Below are positions 1 through 8,085 of a DNA stretch of 45,612 nt, in pieces. Both the position numbers and the translations under genes were made by a program. The notes under the pieces are model-generated. The model was not told the DNA's origin and did no database searches. It saw only the letters and a list, made by a program, of their open reading frames with translations. Source of the stretch: Clostridia bacterium (GTDB taxonomy: Bacteria; Bacillota; Clostridia; Oscillospirales; CAG-272). Positions within the stretch are counted from its first letter, which is position 1, and each line of letters begins with the position of its first letter. Location: assembly GCA_017454525.1 (NCBI GenBank), contig JAFTCT010000088.1:1-45612 (forward strand). The letters run 5' to 3'.

Positions 1-150
1 ATCACGATGCGCGCGTCTCGGGGCTCCCTGAACGTGATTTTCAGCAGACATGCGTTTGAAGAGGAAAAATCTCTGCGCGCTGCATCACGATGCGCGCGTC
101 TCGGGGCTCCCTGAACGTGATTTTCAACAGACAGGCGTTTGAAGAGGAAA
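1..150. repeat. Two-copy 83-bp-period direct repeat
   Basis: Bases 1-67 recur at 84-150 with two mismatches, separated by 16 bp unique to the first unit. Read in frame from base 1 and from base 84, each copy gives a similar peptide (MRASRGSLNVIF then SRHAFEEE or NRQAFEEERRK). The second copy ends at a TGA at 159-161. This could be a duplicated 3' end of an upstream gene that starts before the window; the 83-bp period breaks frame between copies. The first copy may extend left of base 1. The coding interpretation is only a guess. Confidence 0.7.
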
Positions 151-189
151 GAAGAAAATGAAGAAAAAGAAGAAAAAGAAAGGATAATT

Positions 190-1017
190 ATGTGGTGGTT
201 ATTGTGGACGGCGGTCGGGATCGCGGCGTTCTGTCTGATCGTCGCCGGCTTCTGGCTGATCGCGCTTCTGCACACGCGGAAGGGCGGGGAAGCGATGAAG
301 GGATTTGAAGAGGTCGTTTTTGCCCACAGGGGGCTTCATGACGACAAGCGGCCGGAAAACAGCATGGCGGCGTTCGCCGCCGCCGCGGAGAAGGGGTACG
401 GGATCGAATTCGATCTGCATCTGACGCGCGACGGCGTGCTCGTCGTCCATCACGACGGTACAACGAAACGGATGTGCGGAACCGATCTGAAAATCAACGC
501 CTGCACGCTCGAAGAGCTGCGCGCGGTATCTCTGCCCGACGGCTCGAAGATCCCGACTTTCAGGGAGTTTCTCGAACTGGTGGACGGGCGCTCGCCCCTG
601 CTCATCGAACTCAAGAACGACGGCAACAGCGGGCGCGCGCTCGTTGACTGTATGCTGAAGGAGCTTGAGGGATACAAAGGAAAATATATCGTCGAAAGTT
701 TTGACCCGCGCGTGCTCGTCGCTCTGAAAAAAGCGGCGCCGGACGTCGCGCGCGGTCAGCTCTGCCAGGACTTCCTCCGGACGAAGGACGCGCCGGGATA
801 TATGCGGCTGCTTCTGTGGTCGATGTTCATGAACCTCTTTACGTATCCCGATTTCGTCGCCTACAATACCGCTCACCGCTCTGCGCTCCCGCTGCGCCTC
901 TTGCGCCGCGCCGGCTGCCGGATCTGCTTCTGGACGGTGCGCGATCAGGAGGATTTCGACCGCTGCGTCAAAGACGGAACGAATCCGATCTTTGAGAGAT
1001 TTATACCCAAGAGATGA
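190..1017 (+). CDS. Membrane-anchored glycerophosphodiester phosphodiesterase
   Basis: Predicted 275-aa enzyme hydrolysing glycerophosphodiesters (deacylated phospholipids) to glycerol-3-phosphate and an alcohol. An N-terminal hydrophobic segment (residues about 2-28) suggests a membrane anchor. The catalytic domain follows at once with the family signature FAHRGLHDDKRPENSMAAF, then EFDLHLTRDGVLVVHHD carrying the metal and catalytic Glu, Asp and His residues, and a later IELK motif. The C-terminal CFWTVRD segment is also typical of GDPD proteins. An in-frame TTG lies 51 bp upstream, but the codons between are a purine tract; ATG at 190 is preceded by AAAGGA at good spacing, so I chose it. It converges on the response regulator at 1289. 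Confidence 0.9.
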   Translation: MWWLLWTAVGIAAFCLIVAGFWLIALLHTRKGGEAMKGFEEVVFAHRGLHDDKRPENSMAAFAAAAEKGYGIEFDLHLTRDGVLVVHHDGTTKRMCGTDLKINACTLEELRAVSLPDGSKIPTFREFLELVDGRSPLLIELKNDGNSGRALVDCMLKELEGYKGKYIVESFDPRVLVALKKAAPDVARGQLCQDFLRTKDAPGYMRLLLWSMFMNLFTYPDFVAYNTAHRSALPLRLLRRAGCRICFWTVRDQEDFDRCVKDGTNPIFERFIPKR

Positions 1018-1020
1018 GGC

Positions 1021-1082
1021 GCTGAGCGCTTCGCACCATGCGCTTCAGCGCAGTGATATTCGCGCTTCGCGCCGAGTGATAT
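1021..1082. repeat. Short hairpin units separated by GTGATAT
   Basis: Directly after the GDPD stop are two small GC-rich palindromic units (around GCGCTTCAGCGC and CGCGCTTCGCG), each followed by GTGATAT. The same spacer, or its complement ATATCAC, recurs in the repeat region near 11140-11225. This looks like a dispersed intergenic hairpin repeat that may also help end transcription. No T-run is present. Confidence 0.5.
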
Positions 1083-1286
1083 GGGGCTGTTTCATTTGCC
1101 TGAAATGAGCAGCCCCCGCAAAACGGATGGTCGGGATCCCGTCCGTTTTGCGCGACTTTTGCGGTTTTGTCCGGACAGGCGAACGCTTATTGTCTAACAA
1201 TATGACAAAACCGAGGCGTGAGCCGAGGAGCAAAACGTCGACGGGGGTGTTTCAATTGGCGCAAATACGCCAAATGAAACACCCCC
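1083..1286. repeat. Modular hairpin repeat, copy 1
   Basis: About 204 bp that recurs as an inverted copy at 44325-44530 with only about four differences. It contains three hairpins: 1083-1116 (GGGGCTGTTTCATTTG arm), 1117-1152 (CGCAAAACGGA arms around CGGGATCCCG), and 1243-1286 (a 19-bp stem starting GGGGGTGTTTC, one mismatch here, loop CAAATA). Between them CGGTTTTGTC and GACAAAACCG can also pair. It ends three bases before the response regulator stop codon. Short open frames inside it are the same in both copies but have no coding character. Function unknown; transcription termination or RNA stabilisation is possible. Confidence 0.85.
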
Positions 1287-1288
1287 AC

Positions 1289-1978
1289 TTATTCGATAAG
1301 TTCAAACTTGTATCCGACGCTCCATACCGTCGTGATCGACCACTTATCCGAAACACCGTTGAGTTTTTCACGAAGTCTCTTGATATGTACGTCGACGGTA
1401 CGCGAGCCGCCCCAGAAATCGTACCCCCATATCTTATCGAGAAGCTCGTCCCTCTTGAAAACTCTGTTGTAATTCGAAGCGAGGTAGTGAAGCAGCTCCA
1501 GTTCCCTCCTCGGAATACTCGTCTTGACTCCGTCTACGCGGAGGGTATACTCGTCCATGTTGATCTCAAGCTTATCAAATACGAGTATATTCTCATTCTT
1601 GCGTTTTGAGTTGTTGTATCTGCGCAGAACGGCATTGATACGCGCAAAAAACTCCTTTGCGCCGAACGGGACCGAAATATAATCGTCAGCACCGTAGTTC
1701 AGCCAGCTGACCGCGTCGACCTCCGAGCGCTGCTTCGCAGCGATGATCACAGGCGTTCCGTCTTTTTTAGCAACGGCGTCAAAAATATCGTGCGCGTCAA
1801 TATCGGCCGTGTTCGCATCAAGAATGACGATATCAGGGGCGATCCTGCCAAACCATTCAAGCCCTGACGAACCGCTGTTTGCGACCCTTACTTCATAATC
1901 CTTCGCTTCGGGACCGCGGCGGATTTCGTTGTATACGCCCGGATCCGTATCGATCACCAAAACAGTTTTTGTCGGCAT
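1289..1978 (-). CDS. OmpR/PhoB-type response regulator with atypical receiver
   Basis: 229-aa DNA-binding regulator: N-terminal receiver (about 5-120) and C-terminal winged helix (about 128-228, with RRELELLHYLA and RTVDVHIKRLREKL). The likely phosphoacceptor Asp54 (IVILDANT) is kept. However, the conserved switch Thr is Ala81 (PVIIAAK), the invariant Lys before Pro-Phe is Val103 (DYISVPF), and the acidic pair near the N-terminus reads D-T-D. Known receivers lacking this Lys are often phosphorylation-independent, so signalling may be unconventional. No kinase gene is adjacent; its own promoter lies upstream. The gene ends against repeat copy 1. Confidence 0.9.
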   Translation of the reverse strand: MPTKTVLVIDTDPGVYNEIRRGPEAKDYEVRVANSGSSGLEWFGRIAPDIVILDANTADIDAHDIFDAVAKKDGTPVIIAAKQRSEVDAVSWLNYGADDYISVPFGAKEFFARINAVLRRYNNSKRKNENILVFDKLEINMDEYTLRVDGVKTSIPRRELELLHYLASNYNRVFKRDELLDKIWGYDFWGGSRTVDVHIKRLREKLNGVSDKWSITTVWSVGYKFELIE

Positions 1979-2046
1979 AGCGTTCTCACTTTCACGTCTT
2001 TTTCCGCATCAATCGTAAGCATTTCGGATGCGCTTCTTTCATCTGT

Positions 2047-2075
2047 ATTCTAACTCCGTTTCATCTGTTTGTCAA
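2047..2075 (-). promoter_or_regulatory. Sigma-A-type promoter of the response regulator
   Basis: On the minus strand, TTGACA (2070-2075) and TAGAAT (2047-2052) are separated by 17 bp. Transcription would start near 2040, leaving a leader of about 60 nt before the ATG at 1978. The surrounding 1979-2289 stretch is AT-rich and holds only the divergent promoters. Confidence 0.8.
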
Positions 2076-2185
2076 TAAAAATTTTAAATTTCTACAAAAA
2101 TAGTATAAAAAAAATTCTCAAAACGTTAACATTTGCGCGATTCCGGCAATCATACCGACTATTTCGTCAGCAAAACGGCATTTTT

Positions 2186-2215
2186 TTGCAAGAAAGCTCT
2201 TGTAATTTATATAAA
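2186..2215 (+). promoter_or_regulatory. Candidate promoter of the rnf operon
   Basis: TTGCAA (2186-2191) and TATAAA (2210-2215) are 18 bp apart on the plus strand, in an AT-rich stretch upstream of rnfC. Other TATA-like hexamers follow at about 2220, so the exact -10 is uncertain. Confidence 0.45.
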
Positions 2216-2289
2216 ATTATAGTAAAATAAAAAGGATTAAATGAGCGTGTCACGATCCTACGCGATCGAAAGAAAAGAGGTGCAATACC

Positions 2290-3714
2290 GTGGCATTTAC
2301 CTTCAGAGGCGGAACGCATCTGAACGAGCACAAGAATACGAGAAAGTGTTCAATCGAGATTCTTCCGCCGCCGAAATACGTGTTCATTCCGATGTCTCAG
2401 CACATCGGCGTTCAATGCGTTCCCGGCGTGAAACCCGGAGACCACGTCGACAAAGGTCAGATCATCGGAGAAGTTGAAAAAGGTCTGGGATGTCCCGTTC
2501 ACGCCAGCGTTTCGGGAACGGTCAGCGAGATCCGGTCGGTCAACAACGCGATGGGCGCAGCCGTAAACACCGTGGTGATCGAAAACGATTTTCAGGATAC
2601 CGTTTACAAAGACGTACATCCTTTTGAAAAAAGCATTCTTGACGCGACGCCCGAGGAGATCGTTGAAGTCGTCCGCAAGGCCGGGATCGCCGGCATGGGC
2701 GGCGCGACCTTTCCCACCTATGCAAAAATATCCTCTGCGATCGGGAAAGCCGACAAACTGATCGTAAACTGCGCAGAGTGCGAGCCGTATATCACGGCGA
2801 ACCACAGACTGATGCTCGAACATCCCGAAAGGATCGTCGGCGGCGTCAAGATCCTGCTCAAAGCGTTCGGACTGCGCACCGGCATGATCGCCGTCGAAGA
2901 CAACAAAATGGACGCGGTGAAGGCGATCTCGGAAGTTGATTACGATCCCGAACTCATCAGGATCTGCGTGATGAAAACCAAATACCCGCAGGGCGACGAG
3001 CGTCAGATCATTTACGCTCTGACCGGCAAGGAACTGCCTGCCGGAAAGCTGCCCGCGGACCTCGGATGCGTGATCTTCAACGCTGAAACCTGCGCGGCTG
3101 TCTATAATGCTTTCACGACCGGCATGCCGCTCGTTGAGCGCATCGTCACCGTTGACGGAGACTGCGTCAAAAAGCCGGGCAATCTTCTCTGCCCGATCGG
3201 GACGCCGTTCTCGGTTCTGATCGAACACTGTGAAGGCGATCTTTCTCAGATCAAGACGCTGATCGCGGGCGGTCCGATGATGGGCTTCGCGCAGTGGGAC
3301 GTCAATACGCCGGTCATCAAGGGGACTTCCGCCGTGCTTGCCATGTCGAAGGCGTATGAGAAAAAAGGGCACGCCGTACATTCCTCCTGCATACGCTGCG
3401 GGAACTGCGTCGCCAACTGTCCGATGCATCTTCTGCCGCGCGACATTTACAAACACGCGATCTCGGGCGAACTCGACGCGTGCGAGAAACTCTACGCGAC
3501 GAGCTGCGTGGAATGCGGGACTTGCTCATACAACTGCCCCGCCGGTCTTGAACTGACGCAGTATATCCGCACCGCAAAGAGCAAAATCATCGAACAGAAG
3601 CGCGCCGCGGCAAAGAAAGCCGCAGAGGAGCGGCAGAAGGCGGCGCTTGAAGCCATGAAAGTACCGCAGGCGGAAGCCGACGACCGGAAACCGAAGGAGG
3701 GTGAGAACAAATGA
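2290..3714 (+). CDS. rnfC: Rnf complex subunit RnfC
   Basis: 474-aa peripheral subunit of the ferredoxin:NAD+ oxidoreductase, thought to carry the NADH/FMN site. The glycine-rich GIAGMGGATFPTY and CAECEPYITANHRLMLEHP motifs (about residues 120-180) match the family. Two [4Fe-4S] motifs, CIRCGNCVANCP and CVECGTCSYNCP, lie near residues 366-420. The Ala/Lys-rich C-terminal tail is common in RnfC. Start is GTG at 2290, preceded by AAGAGG about nine bases upstream. It is the first gene of rnfCDGEAB, the order seen in Clostridia and Acetobacterium, and overlaps rnfD by 4 bp. Confidence 0.96.
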   Translation: MAFTFRGGTHLNEHKNTRKCSIEILPPPKYVFIPMSQHIGVQCVPGVKPGDHVDKGQIIGEVEKGLGCPVHASVSGTVSEIRSVNNAMGAAVNTVVIENDFQDTVYKDVHPFEKSILDATPEEIVEVVRKAGIAGMGGATFPTYAKISSAIGKADKLIVNCAECEPYITANHRLMLEHPERIVGGVKILLKAFGLRTGMIAVEDNKMDAVKAISEVDYDPELIRICVMKTKYPQGDERQIIYALTGKELPAGKLPADLGCVIFNAETCAAVYNAFTTGMPLVERIVTVDGDCVKKPGNLLCPIGTPFSVLIEHCEGDLSQIKTLIAGGPMMGFAQWDVNTPVIKGTSAVLAMSKAYEKKGHAVHSSCIRCGNCVANCPMHLLPRDIYKHAISGELDACEKLYATSCVECGTCSYNCPAGLELTQYIRTAKSKIIEQKRAAAKKAAEERQKAALEAMKVPQAEADDRKPKEGENK

Positions 3715-4748
3715 ATGCTCCCGACAGCAAACCCCATCTTCTGACCGTATCCCCTTCCCCGCACATGCACAGCCCCAGAACGACTTCGATCGTGATGCTC
3801 GACGTGATCATCGCCCTCGTCCCCCTTCTGATCTGGGCTTGCTACGTATTCGGGATGCGCGCTCTGACGGTCACGGTCATCACGGTCGGCTCGTGCGTTC
3901 TCTTCGAACTGCTCTACTGCCTTATCATGAAGAAGCCGATCACCGTATACGATCTTTCGGCGGTCGTGACCGGGCTTCTCCTCGCATACAACCTGCCTGT
4001 GACGATCCCCCTCTGGATGCCCGTCCTCGGCGCGTTCTTCTCGGTCGTGATCGTGAAGATGCTCTTCGGCGGGATCGGCAAGAACATCGTGAATCCCGCG
4101 CTCGCCGGAAGAGCGTTCCTCATGGCGTCCTTCGCATCTGCAATGACGGTAAAAACGCTGTCGGCGCGCCTGGGACTCTTCGGGAGCGTGACCGATGAAA
4201 TGATCCTGTCCGGGGCGACGCCTCTGAAGGCGGTCCTTCAGAATACCGGCGAAACGACTTTTGATTTCGAAACGGTAAAAAGCGCGTTCATCGGTTATGA
4301 ATCCGGCGTGATCGGCGAGGTTTCGGGTCTTCTGATCGTCCTCGGGCTTGTATATCTTCTCATCCGCAAGGTCATCACATGGCACATCCCCGTCGCATAT
4401 ATCGGCACGGTCGCGCTCTTTGCGTATCTGCTCCCTCCGTCGGGATTCGCCCGTTTTGACATATACTATACGCTGACGCAGGTCTGTTCCGGAGGTCTTT
4501 TGCTCGGCGCCGTCTTTATGGCGACCGATTACGTGACCTGTCCGATCACCAAAAAAGGCAGACTGATCTTCGGCGTCGGATGCGGCCTGCTGACCGTTCT
4601 GATACGGTATTTTGCAGGCAACGAAGGCGTATCCTACGCGATCCTCACCATGAATCTCCTCACATTCTATATCGATAAGATCACGGTCCCGAGACCCTAC
4701 GGGATCATCAAGGAAAAAAAGAAAGCAAGTAAGGAGGCGGCGAAATGA
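3711..4748 (+). CDS. rnfD: Rnf complex subunit RnfD
   Basis: 345-aa integral membrane subunit with about nine or ten hydrophobic segments. The SGATPL motif (about residues 165-170) matches the conserved site where FMN is covalently attached to Thr in RnfD/NqrB proteins. Family segments GIGKNIVNPALAGRAF and MATDYVTCPITKKGRLIFG are clear. It works with RnfG and RnfE/A in moving electrons across the membrane while Na+ or H+ is pumped. It overlaps both neighbours by 4 bp (ATGA), implying translational coupling. No ApbE flavin transferase gene is seen in this window. Confidence 0.96.
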   Translation: MNAPDSKPHLLTVSPSPHMHSPRTTSIVMLDVIIALVPLLIWACYVFGMRALTVTVITVGSCVLFELLYCLIMKKPITVYDLSAVVTGLLLAYNLPVTIPLWMPVLGAFFSVVIVKMLFGGIGKNIVNPALAGRAFLMASFASAMTVKTLSARLGLFGSVTDEMILSGATPLKAVLQNTGETTFDFETVKSAFIGYESGVIGEVSGLLIVLGLVYLLIRKVITWHIPVAYIGTVALFAYLLPPSGFARFDIYYTLTQVCSGGLLLGAVFMATDYVTCPITKKGRLIFGVGCGLLTVLIRYFAGNEGVSYAILTMNLLTFYIDKITVPRPYGIIKEKKKASKEAAK

Positions 4749-5311
4749 AAAACGTAAAATACGTTGCAAAGATCGCGCTTCCGCTTCTTGCGATCTGCAT
4801 CGTCACCGTGGCGGTGCTGGCTGCGGTCAATGCGTTCACCTCCCCCGTCATCGCCCAAAACCGGCAAAGCGAACTTGACGCAAACATGGCGTCCTTCTTC
4901 GGAGAAGGGATCGAAACGAGCGTCGTGGAGAACGCGGAATTCGATAAGTCCGTAAAAATCGTCTACAGTGTATCAAAAGGCGGAGCGCTGACCGGATACT
5001 GCTTCGACGTCACCGGAAACGGCGCGTACAAAGGCAAGATCGAGGTCCTCGTCGCCATAGGCGCAGACGGCAGGATTATCGGGATCTCCAACGTGCAGAA
5101 CGGTGAAACGCCTTCGATCGGCGGCAGAGTCCTGACAGAGGATTACATCTCGGAAAACTACGTCGGTCACACCTCGGCGCAGCTGGAAAGAGATAAGGAC
5201 GTCGTCTTCCTTTCGGGCGCTACCAAGACTTCCACCGCGCTCAACAATGCCGTGAAAAACGCTTTTGCCGCCTACCGGCTCTTAAGTGAGGGAAAGGAGG
5301 CGTCCAAATGA
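4745..5311 (+). CDS. rnfG: Rnf complex subunit RnfG
   Basis: 188-aa subunit with one N-terminal membrane helix (about residues 9-32) and an extracytoplasmic FMN-binding domain. The flavinylation motif is SGATKTSTALNNAV near residues 157-170, where Thr takes FMN by a phosphodiester bond. The upstream ETPSIGGRV segment is also typical. It sits between rnfD and rnfE with 4-bp overlaps at both ends. Confidence 0.95.
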   Translation: MKNVKYVAKIALPLLAICIVTVAVLAAVNAFTSPVIAQNRQSELDANMASFFGEGIETSVVENAEFDKSVKIVYSVSKGGALTGYCFDVTGNGAYKGKIEVLVAIGADGRIIGISNVQNGETPSIGGRVLTEDYISENYVGHTSAQLERDKDVVFLSGATKTSTALNNAVKNAFAAYRLLSEGKEASK

Positions 5312-6009
5312 AACTGACAGACGTCAAGAATCAGTTCGCGGACGGACTGTTCAATAAGAACCCTCTCTTCGTCCAGGTTCTGGGAACCTGCGCATCGCTC
5401 GCCATTACGACGACCGTCAAGGATTCTATCGCGATGGGCATCGCCGTTACGGCGGTGCTGACCTGCTCCAATCTGCTGATCTCCCTTCTGCGGAAATTCA
5501 TTCCGAACGAGGTGCGCATCGCTTCGTATATCGTGATCATCTCCGGCTTTGTCACGATCGTGGAGATGCTGATGAACGCATACCTGCCGGATCTTGCACA
5601 GAGCCTCGGGGCGTTCCTTGCGCTCATCGTCGTCAACTGTATCATTCTTGCGCGCGCCGAATCCTACGCCTCCAAGAACAAGCCGCTCCCGTCGGTCGTT
5701 GACGGGATCGCCATGGGGCTCGGCTTCACGCTCGCACTCTTCCTGCTCGGCAGCGTGCGCGAGCTTTTCGGCGCCGGAACGTTTCTCGGATTCTCGGTTT
5801 TCGGAAAGAACTACACCCCGATCGGTATGCTGACCTCACCCCCCGGCGCGTTCATCGTGCTCGGATGTCTGATCGCGCTCTTCCAGTACTTCAAAAAGCG
5901 TTTTTCCGTCAAGAAAGCCGCATCTTCCGATGCAAAGCCCGACAGCGGGAAGCCGCAGGAAGAACAGCCCGACAACGCTTCCGAAGCGAAAGAAGGTGAT
6001 GCGTCATGA
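5308..6009 (+). CDS. rnfE: Rnf complex subunit RnfE
   Basis: 233-aa membrane subunit related to NqrD, with about six helices. The N-terminal NKNPLFVQVLGTCASLAIT and the central LIVVNCIILARAESYA segments are family signatures; each half of the RnfA/RnfE pair contributes to an iron-sulfur site in the membrane. The C-terminal tail of about 30 residues is rich in Lys, Asp, Glu and Pro and is probably cytoplasmic. It overlaps rnfG and rnfA by 4 bp. Confidence 0.95.
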   Translation: MKLTDVKNQFADGLFNKNPLFVQVLGTCASLAITTTVKDSIAMGIAVTAVLTCSNLLISLLRKFIPNEVRIASYIVIISGFVTIVEMLMNAYLPDLAQSLGAFLALIVVNCIILARAESYASKNKPLPSVVDGIAMGLGFTLALFLLGSVRELFGAGTFLGFSVFGKNYTPIGMLTSPPGAFIVLGCLIALFQYFKKRFSVKKAASSDAKPDSGKPQEEQPDNASEAKEGDAS

Positions 6010-6605
6010 CGTTACTCATGAACATTCTGACCGTCTTTGTTTCCGTCGCGCTCGTCGGGAACTACGTCTTCAGCGAAACGCTGGGCATCTGCCCCTTCTT
6101 AGGCGTTTCAAGCAAGCCGTCCACAGCGCTCGGCATGGGACTTGCGGTGACGTTCGTGATGACCCTTTCCAACGCCGTGACGTTCCTGGTGTTCGAGTAT
6201 CTGCTCAAGGGAAAATACGAGTATCTTCAGACGATCGTTTTCATTCTGATCATCGCTTCCCTGGTCCAGTTCATCGAAATGCTCTTAAAGAAAATGGTAC
6301 CGAGCCTGTACAAATCACTCGGGATCTATCTGCCGCTGATCACGACGAACTGCGCGGTCCTGGGTGCGGCAAACAACGCCGTCGGCAACGATATGGTTTC
6401 GGGAGACTTCATTCTCTCCACGTCATACGGTTTTTCCGCCGCCGTCGGATTCACGCTCGCGATCGTCATTTTCGCCGGAGTTCGCTCGAGAATGGATGAG
6501 AAGGACGTTCCGGAAAGCTTTCGCGGCGTTCCGATCACCCTTGTTGCGGCGGGCATCGTCGCAATGGTCTTCAACGGACTGCTGTCCGGGATCAGCTTCG
6601 GATAA
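6006..6605 (+). CDS. rnfA: Rnf complex subunit RnfA
   Basis: 199-aa six-helix membrane subunit, homologous to RnfE/NqrE and inserted in inverted topology relative to it. NYVFSETLGICPFLGVS near the N-terminus and LITTNCAVLGAANNA near the middle hold the conserved cysteines that bind the shared iron-sulfur cluster. Its length matches the family. It overlaps rnfE by 4 bp and is followed 12 bp later by rnfB, whose ribosome site is a strong AGGAGGGGGAG. Confidence 0.96.
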   Translation: MTLLMNILTVFVSVALVGNYVFSETLGICPFLGVSSKPSTALGMGLAVTFVMTLSNAVTFLVFEYLLKGKYEYLQTIVFILIIASLVQFIEMLLKKMVPSLYKSLGIYLPLITTNCAVLGAANNAVGNDMVSGDFILSTSYGFSAAVGFTLAIVIFAGVRSRMDEKDVPESFRGVPITLVAAGIVAMVFNGLLSGISFG

Positions 6606-6617
6606 GGAGGGGGAGAA

Positions 6618-7499
6618 ATGGAAACATTCAAAGCGATACTGTTCCCCGTACTGATCGCAGGCGGGATCGCGCTCTTCTTCGGTTTGCTCCTTGCCATCGC
6701 CTCAAAGGTCTTCGCCGTCAGGCGCGATGAGCGGATCGACGAAGTCAAAAAGTGTCTGCCCGGCGCCAACTGCGGCGGATGCGGATTCGCGGGATGCGAC
6801 GCGCTTGCCGAAGCGATCGTAAATCAGGGCGTATCTCCCACGAAATGCGCCGTCAGCGAACCGGAAGCCCTGAAGCCGATCTACGAGATCATGGGCGTCA
6901 AGGAAGAAAAGCATCAGCGTATGCGCGCGCAGGTCATGTGCAGCGGTACGGGCGATCTTTCAAAGAAGAAATATCTCTATGAAGGCGCGCACGACTGCGT
7001 CGCCGCCGCCAAGCTGGGCGGCGGTGACAGGATATGTCCCAACGGATGCATCGGGCTCGGAACCTGCGCATCGCGCTGCCCGTTCCATGCGATCAAGGTC
7101 GTGGACGGCGTCGCGGTCGTCGATTACACGCTCTGCCGCGGCTGCGGCGTCTGCGTTGCGGCTTGTCCGAAGCACATCATCAAACTGATCCCCTTTGAAA
7201 GCAAACACTGGGTCGGATGTATGTCTGTGGACAAAGGACCGATCACGAAGAGCTACTGCGACGTCGGCTGCATCAGCTGCCGTCTGTGCGAAAAGAACTG
7301 TCCGGTCGGCGCGATCACCGTAAACGATTTTGTCGCACGGATCGATAACGATAAATGTATCGGCTGCGATACCTGCGTAAAGAAATGCCCGAGGAAGATC
7401 ATCTGGTCCAGCGAATCGCAGAACGGCAGACTGGTGATCCACCGCGCGATGCTGAACGAGCCGCAAGTCCCGACGCCTCCGGCGCCCGAAAAAAAGTGA
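6618..7499 (+). CDS. rnfB: Rnf complex subunit RnfB, polyferredoxin
   Basis: 293-aa subunit that accepts electrons from reduced ferredoxin. After one N-terminal helix (about 8-30) comes the CLPGANCGGCGFAGC cluster motif (Cys46, 52, 55, 60). Four further ferredoxin-type motifs follow: CIGLGTCASRCP, CRGCGVCVAACP, CISCRLCEKNCP and CIGCDTCVKKCP. The extended set of clusters is characteristic of clostridial RnfB and fits electron bifurcation-linked metabolism. It is the last rnf gene; no terminator follows, and the next gene begins 47 bp later. Confidence 0.96.
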   Translation: METFKAILFPVLIAGGIALFFGLLLAIASKVFAVRRDERIDEVKKCLPGANCGGCGFAGCDALAEAIVNQGVSPTKCAVSEPEALKPIYEIMGVKEEKHQRMRAQVMCSGTGDLSKKKYLYEGAHDCVAAAKLGGGDRICPNGCIGLGTCASRCPFHAIKVVDGVAVVDYTLCRGCGVCVAACPKHIIKLIPFESKHWVGCMSVDKGPITKSYCDVGCISCRLCEKNCPVGAITVNDFVARIDNDKCIGCDTCVKKCPRKIIWSSESQNGRLVIHRAMLNEPQVPTPPAPEKK

Positions 7500-7546
7500 T
7501 CTTAAAAGATCGTCATTATTTCATCACGAAAAGGAAGGATCCTGTC

Positions 7547-8065
7547 ATGATCGAAGTGTACTATACGCAAATCAAAACCGCTGAACTGACGCGCGGACAG
7601 CTGCGCTCCAGTGAACACCGCGCGGGAATGCTCCTGCTTGAACTTGCGCTGAAAATGGTTCACGGTGTTAAGAAGATGCCCGAGATCGGTCTGTCGGAAC
7701 ACGGAAAGCCCTATCTCAACGACGGCTCCTATGAATTCAACATTTCACACAGCCACGGGCGAATCGTGCTGGCGCTGTCTGACGCGCCGATCGGCATCGA
7801 TATCGAACGCGCCGACAGAGAGGTCCCGCAGCTTGTGGTGAACCGCTTCTTTAAAGACGGCGGCGCCAACGCCGAGGAATGGACGAAATTTGAAAGCTAC
7901 TGCAAGCTCAAAGGCGAAGGGATCTACTCCGCGAGCTATCCCCCTCATGAAAAGAACGTCCATTTTCATTCCTATATGACCGACGATCATTACGTCGTCA
8001 GCGTGTGCTCCGGCTCGGAGGACTTCCCTCCCGACATGATCAGACTTGAGATCGAATCAAAATAA
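7547..8065 (+). CDS. Sfp-type 4'-phosphopantetheinyl transferase
   Basis: 172-aa enzyme predicted to transfer phosphopantetheine from CoA to a carrier-protein serine. It has the FNISHSHGRIVLAL segment and the Mg2+-binding GIDIE motif (about residues 75-90). The WTKFESYCKLKGEGI motif keeps the Glu and the second Lys but has Phe where most family members have Lys before Glu. It is shorter than Bacillus Sfp (about 224 aa). ATG at 7547 is preceded by AAGGAAGG. No acyl or peptidyl carrier protein gene lies in the window, so the target is unknown. It is probably co-transcribed with rnf. Confidence 0.85.
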   Translation: MIEVYYTQIKTAELTRGQLRSSEHRAGMLLLELALKMVHGVKKMPEIGLSEHGKPYLNDGSYEFNISHSHGRIVLALSDAPIGIDIERADREVPQLVVNRFFKDGGANAEEWTKFESYCKLKGEGIYSASYPPHEKNVHFHSYMTDDHYVVSVCSGSEDFPPDMIRLEIESK

Positions 8066-8085
8066 TTATTCGGGAGTGAAGAAAA

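Noticed and set aside
1127..1288. Same peptide frame present in both hairpin repeat copies (GIPSVLRDFCGFVRTGERL)
   Set aside because: The conservation follows from near-identical DNA including palindromes; there is no ribosome site, and the frame runs into hairpins and on opposite the regulator gene.
3492..4769. 425-codon open frame antisense to rnfC and rnfD
   Set aside because: It lies opposite clear Rnf genes, has shadow-type composition and no ribosome site.
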